The translations under genes were made by a program, and so were the position numbers. From positions 61,726 through 98,243 of the forward strand of contig NZ_LMCY01000036.1 in assembly GCF_001425685.1 (NCBI RefSeq): a stretch of DNA of 36,518 nt, given 5' to 3'. The notes beneath the pieces were generated by a model, which had not been told where the DNA came from, made no database searches, and saw only the letters and a list, made by a program, of their open reading frames with translations. Shown piece after piece: positions 22,906 to 30,564 of this stretch. Position 1 is the first letter of the stretch. Every line of letters begins with the position of its first letter. The stretch is from Massilia sp. Root335. GTDB taxonomy: Bacteria; Pseudomonadota; Gammaproteobacteria; Burkholderiales; Burkholderiaceae_D.

Positions 22906-25836
22906 ATGAACAAACTCACGCTCCTCGCAGCCGCCCTCTTCGCGCAATCCGTGACCGCCATCGCCGCCGAAGCGCCCCCGCTGCGCTACGACATCTACGT
23001 GCGCGGCGCCTTCAACGGCTGGGGCACGGACAACGTCCTCGCCTACCAGGGCAAGGGCGTCTACCAGGCCGACATCCTCGTCAGCCCCGGCAACCACGCC
23101 TTCAAGGTCGGCAGCCGCGACTGGGCCGCGGAATGGATCGTGAATCCGGCCGCCAGCGTCAGCGTCAAGCTGGATGCGGCGTATCCGCTGGCGACGGAAG
23201 CGGGGCCGGAAGACTATCTGTTCACGAAGACGACGGCCACGTTCCGCTTCCGCGTCGACGTGTCCGATCCCAAGCGTCCCGTGCTGACGGTCGCGCGCAT
23301 CGAGACGCCCGCCGCCGCACCGGCAGCGGACCCGCACGCGGGCGCGGGCGCGACGGCCGCGCTGACCTTCCCCACCTGGGACGGCAAACAGGAAACGGCA
23401 CGCTTCTCCGTGCGCGATCCGCAGGCGCCGCTGCGCAGCTATGCGCAATCGACGACCATGCAGCTGCGCGACCCCGGTCCGCAATCGACGACGTATGACG
23501 AAGACGCGTCGCTGCCGGTCGTGCGCAGCGGCAGCCTCGCGTTCGACGCCCTGTTCGCGCTGGCCGGCCACGAGATGAAGCTGGATTCGGTCAAGGAAAT
23601 CCGCGACGGGAACTACAACGGCGGCGCCGCGATCCAGTGCGACTGCTTCGAGACCGGCGAGAAATGGCATTACGTGTGGACGCGCGACCTGTCGTACGCG
23701 GCGGATCTCGGCCTCGCCATGCTCGATCCGCAGCGCGTGCGCAACTCGCTGCTGTTCAAGCTGTCCGGCTGGCGCGCGGGCGTGACGATGGCGCCGCAGG
23801 TCGCCGGCACGGCGGACGGCCTGCAGGTCGTGCAGGACACGGGCAGCGGCGGCAGCTGGCCCGTCAGCACGGACCGCATCACGTGGGCCTTCGCGGCCGA
23901 GGAAGTCCTCAAGACGCTGCCGGCGAACGAGCGCACGGCGTTCGCGGCCAGGGCGCTGCACGCGCTGTCCAACACGATAGACAACGACCGCATCGCCGCC
24001 TTCGACCCGGCGACGGGCCTGTACACGGGCGAGGAATCGTTCCTCGACTGGCGCGACCAGACCTACGCGAAATGGATTCCCGACGACCTGGCCTCGATGG
24101 CGAGCAGCCACGCGCTGTCGACCAACGTCGGCCACTACAAGGCCCTGACGGTGGCCGCCATGCTGGCACGCGAGCAGGGAGACAAAGCCCGCGCCGCGCG
24201 CTACGACAAATGGGCGCGCGACCTGAAACGCGCCATCAACGCGCGCCTGTGGCTGGCCGACGCCGGCATGTACAGCAGCCTCACGGCCGCGCACTTCGAC
24301 GGCGCGCCGCTGCACAAGTTCGACTGGCTCGGGCAGTCGCTCGCCATCGTCACCGGCGTCGCCGACGGCGCGCGGGCGAAAAGCATCCTCGCCAGTTATC
24401 CGCACGGCCCGATGGGCGCGCCCGTCATCTGGCCGCAGCAGCCGGACATGCCCGTCTACCACAACCGCGCGATGTGGCCGTTCGTCACCGCGTACGGCCT
24501 GCGCGCGGCCATCCTGGGACGCAACGTCGCCGTGGCCGACGCGGCGTACGACACGCTGATGCGGGGCGCCGCGCTGAACCTGTCGAACATGGAAAACCTC
24601 GAGTGGCTCTCCGGCCAGCCGCTGCTGCTGGACGAGGCGCACCCGAACCTGATCGGCCCCGTCATCGATTCGAAGCGCCAGCTGTGGTCCGTCGGCGCCT
24701 ACCTCGGCATGGTGATCCGCGACGTGTTCGGCGTCTCCACCACGCGCGACGGCATCGAGGTGGCGCCATTCGTGACGGCCAAGCTGCGCGGCGGCGTGTT
24801 CGCGGCCGGCGACACCGCCGCCCTGTACAACCTGCGCCTGCAGGGCCGCGCCGTCAACGTCAAGCTGCATTTGCCGCCCGCGCCGGCGGCCGGCGGCAGC
24901 GGCTATTACGCGGTCGAACGCATCCTCGTGGACGGCAAGCCGGCCGGCGCCGCGATCCCGTGGAGCGCGCTCGGCGCGCACAGCGACATCGACGTCCACC
25001 TGGGCAAACTGGTCGCGGGCGACACGGCCATCCATCGCGTGAACGCCGACCCGTACGAGGAAGCGCCGGCGGTATTCGGTCCGCGCGAACCGCGCATCGA
25101 CGCGCTCTCCCGCGCCGGCAAGGCCACGACGCTGGCGATCGCGCCGGCCGACCGGCAGGCGGGCATCGCGTACAACGTCTACCGCGACGGCAAGCTGGTC
25201 GCGTCCAGCCTGCCGGCGGGCGCGTGGACGGACCGCGCCGGCGCGGCGACGTCGTGCTACGCCGTCGAAGCGCAATACACGGTATCGGGCAACCGCAGCC
25301 ACCACAGCGTGCCGCGCTGCGTCGACGCGGGCGTGGCGATCGCCGCGACCGACCCGCGCGTGCAGGCCGGCGTGGCGCTCGCGCCGGCCAACGCGCGCTT
25401 CGCCGAGCCGCATCTCGCCGACTGGGGCCGGCCGCTCGATCGCTTCACGGTGCGCGACGTACGCGTGCCGGGGACGGGCGACTACGCCGTGCAGGTCCGC
25501 TACCACAACGGCGCCAACCAGGTGAACCTCGGCATCAGCGGTGGCGTAAAATGGCTGGCGCTCAAGGATGAGTCGGGGAAGATCGTCGCGCAAGGCGTCG
25601 TGCAGCTGCCGCACGCGCGCATCGACAAGGCGAACACTCCGACCGTGTATTCGACCCCGCTGGCCGCGCGCCTGAAGGCGCATGTGCCGTACCGGATCGA
25701 GATGAGCGATTTCTACAACATGAGCTATTTGGACAGCAACCGCAGCTTCAGCGCGGCCGGCGGCGTCGACGGACCGTCGAACCGCTTCGACATCTACGGC
25801 GTGCGGCTGCTCGCCATCCACGGAACAAGACAATGA
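22906..25836 (+). CDS. Exported multidomain six-hairpin glycosidase (glucoamylase-like)
   Basis: Probable exo-acting alpha-glucosidase, 976 aa. Signal peptide MNKLTLLAAALFAQSVTAIAA. An N-terminal beta domain (about 25-130: YVRGAFNGWG, GVYQADILVSPGNHAFKVGSRDW) resembles starch-binding/X25-type modules of pullulanases. The (alpha/alpha)6 catalytic part spans about 170-620 with WTRDLSYAADL (258-268), EESFLDWRDQTY (376-387) and YHNRAMWPFVTAYGLRAA (from 518). An FN3-like segment follows (about 730-810), then a C-terminal jelly-roll-like module. The GH family (GH15, GH63 or related) could not be fixed by eye. It starts 10 bases after the amylase stop with no good ribosome site, suggesting translational coupling, and its stop overlaps the esterase start (ATGA). 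Confidence 0.8.
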   Translation: MNKLTLLAAALFAQSVTAIAAEAPPLRYDIYVRGAFNGWGTDNVLAYQGKGVYQADILVSPGNHAFKVGSRDWAAEWIVNPAASVSVKLDAAYPLATEAGPEDYLFTKTTATFRFRVDVSDPKRPVLTVARIETPAAAPAADPHAGAGATAALTFPTWDGKQETARFSVRDPQAPLRSYAQSTTMQLRDPGPQSTTYDEDASLPVVRSGSLAFDALFALAGHEMKLDSVKEIRDGNYNGGAAIQCDCFETGEKWHYVWTRDLSYAADLGLAMLDPQRVRNSLLFKLSGWRAGVTMAPQVAGTADGLQVVQDTGSGGSWPVSTDRITWAFAAEEVLKTLPANERTAFAARALHALSNTIDNDRIAAFDPATGLYTGEESFLDWRDQTYAKWIPDDLASMASSHALSTNVGHYKALTVAAMLAREQGDKARAARYDKWARDLKRAINARLWLADAGMYSSLTAAHFDGAPLHKFDWLGQSLAIVTGVADGARAKSILASYPHGPMGAPVIWPQQPDMPVYHNRAMWPFVTAYGLRAAILGRNVAVADAAYDTLMRGAALNLSNMENLEWLSGQPLLLDEAHPNLIGPVIDSKRQLWSVGAYLGMVIRDVFGVSTTRDGIEVAPFVTAKLRGGVFAAGDTAALYNLRLQGRAVNVKLHLPPAPAAGGSGYYAVERILVDGKPAGAAIPWSALGAHSDIDVHLGKLVAGDTAIHRVNADPYEEAPAVFGPREPRIDALSRAGKATTLAIAPADRQAGIAYNVYRDGKLVASSLPAGAWTDRAGAATSCYAVEAQYTVSGNRSHHSVPRCVDAGVAIAATDPRVQAGVALAPANARFAEPHLADWGRPLDRFTVRDVRVPGTGDYAVQVRYHNGANQVNLGISGGVKWLALKDESGKIVAQGVVQLPHARIDKANTPTVYSTPLAARLKAHVPYRIEMSDFYNMSYLDSNRSFSAAGGVDGPSNRFDIYGVRLLAIHGTRQ

Positions 25837-26924
25837 AACAGATCGCAATCGCCGCCGCCGTGCTGTTGCCCACGCTACTGCTGCTGGCCCAGGCGCCGGC
25901 CGCCGCCACGACCGTGCGCGTGCACTACGCGGCCGGCAAGGAGGGCATCCAGGTCCGGGCGGACAAGGGCGCCGCCGGCTGGTCGCAGGGCGTGCCCGCC
26001 ACGCCCGAGGGAGGACCGCTGAACGTCTGGACCTTCACGTGGCCGGACGCGCTGGGCGACATCCAGATGAAGCCCGCGCTGGGCGCGGACAAGGTGTCGA
26101 TCGGCGGCGTCTACCGCGTGCCGGCCGGCGCCACGCTCGACATCTACCCGTTCTTCGGGCCGCCGTTCGGCAAGGTCGCGATCGTGAAGGACTTCGCGTC
26201 GCCGCAGATGAACAACAAGCGCGCGCTGCGCATCTACCTGCCGCCCAGCTACGGCGAAAACGCGGCCAAGCGCTACCCCGTGCTGTACATGCACGACGGC
26301 CAGAACCTGTTCGATGCGAAGACGGCGTCGTACGGCGTCGAATGGGGTGTCGACGAGACGATCAACCGCCTCGTCGCGACGGGCGCGATGGACGAGGTGA
26401 TCGTCGTCGGCATCGACAACACGCCGGACCGCATCCCCGAATACACGCCCTGCTGCGATCCGAAATACGGCGGCGGCAAGCTGAAAGCCTATGACGCGTT
26501 CATCGTGGAGACGGTGAAGCCGTATGTCGACCGCACCTACCGCACGCTGCCCGGCAAGGACACGACCGCGATCATGGGCTCGTCCCTGGGCGGCCTCGCC
26601 TCGGTGCTGATCGCGCAGCGCCATCCGGACATCTTTTCGAAGGCGGGAGGCGTTTCCAGTTCGTTCTGGTGGAACGGCGGGACGACGATCGCGACACTGC
26701 CGGAGCGCGTGCCCGTGAAGTTCTACATTGACGCCGGCACGCGCGACGACGGCCTGGACGACACGGCGAAAATGCGCGACGCCATGCTGGCCAAGGGCTG
26801 GCGCGACGGCGACGACCTGATGTTCTACAAGGCCGAGGGCGGGCGCCACAACGAGGCGTCGTGGGCCGCGCGCGTGGACAAGCCGCTCACGTGGTTCTTC
26901 CCATGGGGCTCGACCCGGCAGTAG
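25833..26924 (+). CDS. Exported alpha/beta-hydrolase esterase (Fes/EstD family, PF00756-type)
   Basis: Serine esterase, 363 aa. Signal peptide IAIAAAVLLPTLLLLAQAPAAA. A beta-rich N-domain (about 25-110) resembles carbohydrate-binding modules. The catalytic domain has RIYLPPSYGENAAKRYPVLYMHDGQNLFD, nucleophile S251 in GSSLGG, acid D300 or D305 in DAGTRDD, and H339 in GGRHNEASW. Similar proteins occur in TonB-receptor sugar loci, where they might remove acyl groups from glycans; the true substrate is unknown. The start overlaps the preceding stop by four bases, so it is third in the operon. Its 3' end overlaps the convergent acetyltransferase gene by 38 bases. Confidence 0.87.
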   Translation: MKQIAIAAAVLLPTLLLLAQAPAAATTVRVHYAAGKEGIQVRADKGAAGWSQGVPATPEGGPLNVWTFTWPDALGDIQMKPALGADKVSIGGVYRVPAGATLDIYPFFGPPFGKVAIVKDFASPQMNNKRALRIYLPPSYGENAAKRYPVLYMHDGQNLFDAKTASYGVEWGVDETINRLVATGAMDEVIVVGIDNTPDRIPEYTPCCDPKYGGGKLKAYDAFIVETVKPYVDRTYRTLPGKDTTAIMGSSLGGLASVLIAQRHPDIFSKAGGVSSSFWWNGGTTIATLPERVPVKFYIDAGTRDDGLDDTAKMRDAMLAKGWRDGDDLMFYKAEGGRHNEASWAARVDKPLTWFFPWGSTRQ

Positions 26925-27450
26925 CGCGACGCGATGCGGGCGGTTCGATGTCGATGCTGTACAGGTTGCTGCCCGCGCCGCCCGGCACGAGATGGACGAC
27001 GCGCTCGAACCGCAGGCCCATCTTGCGCAGCAGGCCGTTCGACGCGACGTTGCCGGGCGACGTGATGGCCAGCACGCGCGGCAGGCCCAGCGCGGGCGCG
27101 AGGCCCAGCACGGCCATGCCGGCCTCGTAGGCGTAACCGCGGCCGCAGTAAGGCGCCAGGTAGGCATAGCCGATGTCGACGCCATCCAGCGTCTCGCGCT
27201 TGATCAGGCCGCACATGCCGATCAGCGTACCGCTGCCCTTGAGCTCGACGACGTAGAGCGAGTGGCCGCACGCCTCCTGCATCGCGATCGGGCCGTCGAG
27301 CAGGGCCTGGAGCGCGTCCTCGCGCGTGCGGATGCCGCGGTCGCCGATGTGTTCGAGGAAGCCGGGATCGTTGACGAGCGCCAGGTAGAAATCGGCGTCG
27401 CCGCGGTCGGCGGTGCGCAGGCGCAGGCGCGGGGTCGCGAGGATCTCCAC
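26887..27450 (-). CDS. GNAT N-acetyltransferase (RimJ/RimL-like)
   Basis: Acetyl-CoA-dependent acyltransferase, 187 aa, cytoplasmic. RLRLRTADRGDADFYLALVNDPGFLEHIGDRGI is typical of the RimJ/RimL N-terminus. The acetyl-CoA loop is in YLAPYCGRGYAYEAG, followed by ITSPGNVASNGLLRKMGLRFE. The start is GTG at 27450, four bases after the stop of the upstream acetyltransferase, so the pair is co-transcribed. The poorly conserved C-terminus (PPASRRATAGSSPMG) overlaps the esterase gene tail-to-tail. The substrate is unknown. Confidence 0.85.
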   Translation of the reverse strand: MEILATPRLRLRTADRGDADFYLALVNDPGFLEHIGDRGIRTREDALQALLDGPIAMQEACGHSLYVVELKGSGTLIGMCGLIKRETLDGVDIGYAYLAPYCGRGYAYEAGMAVLGLAPALGLPRVLAITSPGNVASNGLLRKMGLRFERVVHLVPGGAGSNLYSIDIEPPASRRATAGSSPMGRTT

Positions 27451-27454
27451 GGCT

Positions 27455-27985
27455 TCAGTCTTCTTCCGGCAGCGGCCAGCGCGCCGGATCTTCGAGCAGC
27501 TTGTACATCACGTACGCGTCCACATAGCCGAGCCGGCGGTGACGATACGCCTTGGGCAGCGTGCCGACGATGGAAAAGCCGAGCCGTTTCCACAAGTAGA
27601 TCGCGGGGTTGTTCGTACTGACGACGAAGTTGAACTGCATCGCCAGGTAGCCCTTGCGCCGCGCCTCGCCGATGCTGTGCTCGCCGAGCAGGTGGCCGAC
27701 GCCCACGCCCTGCGCGTTCGGGCTCACCATGTACGAGGCATTCGCCACGTGCGCGCCGCGGCCCACGTGGTTGGGCTGCAGCTTGTACATCCCGAGGATC
27801 CGCTCCTCGCCGCGCACGGCGACATAGGTCGACGCCTCGGCGGCGAACCAGTAGTCGTACGTGTCTTCGCGGCTCGTGCCGGCATCCTGGGCATAGGTCT
27901 CGCCCTCGGTCGCATGTGCCTGGAAAATGGTCCACATAGCATTGAAATCAGTTTCAGTAGCGGGACGAATCTGGATATCTTTCAC
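27455..27985 (-). CDS. GNAT N-acetyltransferase
   Basis: 176-aa GNAT protein. IQIRPATETDFNAMWTIFQ opens the fold; the acetyl-CoA site is in VSPNAQGVGVGHLLGEHSIGEARRKGY; FVVSTNNPAIYLWKRLGFSIVGTLPKAYRH is the usual C-terminal part. The start is GTG at 27985 with AGGT upstream. It forms an operon with the acetyltransferase gene directly downstream. The substrate is unknown; small molecules such as amines or amino acids are typical. Confidence 0.88.
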   Translation of the reverse strand: MKDIQIRPATETDFNAMWTIFQAHATEGETYAQDAGTSREDTYDYWFAAEASTYVAVRGEERILGMYKLQPNHVGRGAHVANASYMVSPNAQGVGVGHLLGEHSIGEARRKGYLAMQFNFVVSTNNPAIYLWKRLGFSIVGTLPKAYRHRRLGYVDAYVMYKLLEDPARWPLPEED

Positions 27986-28114
27986 TGCGTGACCTGCTGG
28001 ATGTATCGAAAGCGCAAGATTCTACCTAAGGTTTCGGCTGCACGGCTGCGAAACCGGTAACCAGACGTAGAAAATTTCCGTTGAATAAAGGTAGGAAAGA
28101 CTTCGTGCCGTGCG

Positions 28115-29404
28115 TTACTGCCCCGCTCGGCTGGAAGTTCCCAACCGGAAATCCACCGTGGCCGGCCGGTCCGGCAGGTGCAGCGTGGCCCGTGCCGGCG
28201 GCGCCTCGCTGACGACCTGGCCGCCGCGCAGCACGAGCCGGCGCGCGGCGCGCAGGCGGATCGCCTCGACGGGGTCGGCGGCGTCGAGCCATACGAGGTC
28301 CGCGCGGCAACCCGGCGCGATGCCATAGCCCTGCAGACCGAGGATGCGGGCGGGGGTTTCCGTAATTGCCTGGAAACACTGGCGCATCGCGGCCTGGCCC
28401 GTCATCTGCGCGACGTGCAGCCCCATGTGCGCCACTTCGAGCATGTCGCCGGAACCGAGGCCGTACCACGGGTCCATCACGCAATCGTGGCCGAACGCCA
28501 CCGGCACGCCGGCCGCCAGCAGTTCCGGCACGCGGGTCATGCCGCGCCGCTTGGGATACGTGTCGTGGCGGCCCTGCAAGGTGATGTTGATGAGCGGGTT
28601 CGCGATGGCCGCCACGCCCGACTCCACCATCAGCGGCAGCAGCTTGCTCACGTAGTAATTGTCCATCGAATGCATCGACGTCAGGTGCGACCCGGCCACG
28701 CGGCCTTGCATGCCGAGGCGCAAGGTTTCGGCAGCAAGAGTTTCGATGTGGCGCGACAGCGGGTCGTCGCTTTCGTCGCAATGCATGTCGACCATCAGGC
28801 CCTGCTCCGCCGCGTATTCGCACAGCAGGCGCACGGATTCGGCGCCGTCGGCCATCGTGCGCTCGAAGTGCGGGATGCCGCCGACGACGTCCACGCCCAT
28901 GCGGATCGCGCGCTTGAGGTTGGCGAGGGCCGTCGGGCTGCGCAGCAGGCCGTCCTGCGGAAACGCAACCAGTTGCATGTCGATGTAGGGCGCGACGCGG
29001 CGTTTGACGTCGAGCAGCGCCTCCACGGCCAGCAGGCGGTCGTCGCACACGTCGACGTGGGTGCGGATCGCCAGCAGCCCGCGCGCCACGGCCCAGTCGC
29101 AATAGCGCAACGCGCGTTCGACGAGCGCCTCCTGCACCAGTTGCGGCTTCAGCTCGCCCCACAGCGCGATGCCTTCGAGCAGGGTGCCCGATTCGTTCAC
29201 GCGCGGCAGGCCGTAGCTGAGCGTCGCATCCATGTGGAAATGGGCGTCGACGAAAGGCGGCGTCACGAGGTCTCCGCCCACGTCGATCTCGCGCGCGCCG
29301 CGCTGCGGTAAAGCGGGGTCGACGGCCGCGATGCGGCCCCCTTCGATGGCGATGTCGGCCCGGCGGCCGTCCGGCAGGGTGGCGTTGCGGAGGACGAGAT
29401 CCAT
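28115..29404 (-). CDS. codA: Cytosine-deaminase-like amidohydrolase (CodA family)
   Basis: Metal-dependent deaminase of the amidohydrolase superfamily, 429 aa, similar to E. coli CodA over its whole length. Metal ligands: H55 and H57 (DAHFHMD), H208 in HCDE with E211, and D307 in GHDCVMDPWY. MQLVAFPQDG and QGRHDTYPKRRGMTRV are also CodA-like. In E. coli the metal Asp is followed by a second Asp (D314) that shapes pyrimidine specificity; here it is Cys308. The substrate may therefore be cytosine, isocytosine or another cyclic amidine. The ATG at 29404 follows AGGAG. No cytosine permease is adjacent. The gap 27986-28114 downstream holds nothing recognizable. Confidence 0.87.
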   Translation of the reverse strand: MDLVLRNATLPDGRRADIAIEGGRIAAVDPALPQRGAREIDVGGDLVTPPFVDAHFHMDATLSYGLPRVNESGTLLEGIALWGELKPQLVQEALVERALRYCDWAVARGLLAIRTHVDVCDDRLLAVEALLDVKRRVAPYIDMQLVAFPQDGLLRSPTALANLKRAIRMGVDVVGGIPHFERTMADGAESVRLLCEYAAEQGLMVDMHCDESDDPLSRHIETLAAETLRLGMQGRVAGSHLTSMHSMDNYYVSKLLPLMVESGVAAIANPLINITLQGRHDTYPKRRGMTRVPELLAAGVPVAFGHDCVMDPWYGLGSGDMLEVAHMGLHVAQMTGQAAMRQCFQAITETPARILGLQGYGIAPGCRADLVWLDAADPVEAIRLRAARRLVLRGGQVVSEAPPARATLHLPDRPATVDFRLGTSSRAGQ

Positions 29405-29462
29405 GCTGACGACTCCTGATGGGTTGGGATCACATCAGATTACCACGATGGCCATCTTGTCA

Positions 29463-29476
29463 ATGATCTACATCAA
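29463..29476. promoter_or_regulatory. FNR/Anr-type box between codA and phasin genes
   Basis: ATGATCTACATCAA matches TTGAT-N4-ATCAA at nine of ten positions. It is 58 bp before codA and 139 bp before the phasin gene. A TATAAA at 29505-29510 could be a phasin -10, but the spacing is longer than the usual class II arrangement. Oxygen-limited control of PHA granule genes would make sense; this is inferred. Confidence 0.4.
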
Positions 29477-29615
29477 ACCATAATGCTGCACCGCAAGATT
29501 TCCTTATAAAAACAACATAGAATTCGCTTTTCAACCCGCATAAAGCCATTTACACTCATCTTATTGCAGTGCGTCATAAACCATACGGTTATAACCTGAA
29601 AGACAAGGAACCCAG

Positions 29616-30434
29616 ATGACTTCACTTTCCGAACAGTTGTCCGCCGTCCGCAAGTCCCAATGGGAAGCCCAGCTCGACGTGTTCCGGGACTTGAGCAAAC
29701 GCGCGCTCGACAGTGCCGAACAACTGATTGCACTTAATATGAAGACCTCCCGCGCATCGGTCGAGCAAGCCACGGGAACTTTCAAGCAATTACTCGAAGC
29801 CAGCAATCCGCGCGATCTGCTGGCCGTCGGCTCGACGGCCCAGGGCCAGTGGCAGCAATTCTTTGCCTACGGCCGCGAACTGCTGGGCATTGCCACCGGC
29901 ACCCGCGAGCCCGCCTGGAGCACGCAGCAAACTCCGCTGCAACTGGTGCCCGCCGCGACGGCGAACATTCCCACGTCGGTGCCGCAACTGCTGGAACAGA
30001 CGGCCATCGCGACCGCCGACGCCACCACGATCCACAGCGAGATCGCCCACGCCGCCATCGACACCGGCAGCGCGCTGGCCGAAGCCGCGCTGGATGCGGG
30101 CCAGCAGGCCGTCGCCCGCGCCACGGACACCGCCGCGGCGCCGACGACCACCGTGACCGAGGCGGTCGTCGCGGCACCGCCCGCCCCTGCTCCCGATCCG
30201 GTCGAAACGGCCATCGCCGACGACGTGCCGCGCGCCAAAGCCAAGCCGTTGGCCAAGGCCCTGAACGAGGTCGCGCCGAAGCCGGCGGCCGCCGAGCATC
30301 CGATCGCATCGACCGTGCCGCTGGAAGCCGGGCCCCAGGTCGACCTGCCGATCGTCACGCCGGCCGAAAGCACGCCGCCGCTGCGCGTCGTGACGCAGGG
30401 CGGCAAGGGTGCGCGCAACCAGCGCAAGAAGTAA
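29616..30434 (+). CDS. phaP: Phasin (PHA granule-associated protein) with long C-terminal tail
   Basis: Amphipathic coat protein of polyhydroxyalkanoate granules, 272 aa. The N-terminal 100 residues are a phasin domain (SLSEQLSAVRKSQWEAQLDV, ASVEQATGTFKQLLEASNPRDLL, QWQQFFAYGRELLGIA). Most betaproteobacterial phasins are about 180-190 aa. Here a further tail of about 90 residues is rich in Ala, Pro, Val and Lys and ends in KGARNQRKK. Such basic AKP-rich tails in PhaF-type proteins bind DNA, so a nucleoid-tethering role is possible. The ribosome site is AAGGAA before the ATG. A terminator follows. Confidence 0.88.
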   Translation: MTSLSEQLSAVRKSQWEAQLDVFRDLSKRALDSAEQLIALNMKTSRASVEQATGTFKQLLEASNPRDLLAVGSTAQGQWQQFFAYGRELLGIATGTREPAWSTQQTPLQLVPAATANIPTSVPQLLEQTAIATADATTIHSEIAHAAIDTGSALAEAALDAGQQAVARATDTAAAPTTTVTEAVVAAPPAPAPDPVETAIADDVPRAKAKPLAKALNEVAPKPAAAEHPIASTVPLEAGPQVDLPIVTPAESTPPLRVVTQGGKGARNQRKK

Positions 30435-30494
30435 ACCGGCGGTCCGGCGCGGGCGGCACGCCTGCCTGCAAACGGACGGCAAAAATAGTACATT

Positions 30495-30516
30495 AGCGGG
30501 CTCCGGCCCGCTTTTT
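30495..30516 (+). terminator. Rho-independent terminator of the phasin gene
   Basis: AGCGGGC and GCCCGCT pair around a TCCG loop and are followed by TTTTTCGTTTTC. It lies 61 bases past the phasin stop and 48 bases before the next start codon. Confidence 0.88.
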
Positions 30517-30564
30517 CGTTTTCGCGTCCGTTTTCACGCACCACCAACAAGAACAGGATCTTCA

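Noticed and set aside
26887..26924. Convergent overlap of esterase and acetyltransferase genes as an antisense control device
   Set aside because: A 38-base tail-to-tail overlap is common in compact genomes, and the overlapped acetyltransferase end is not conserved.
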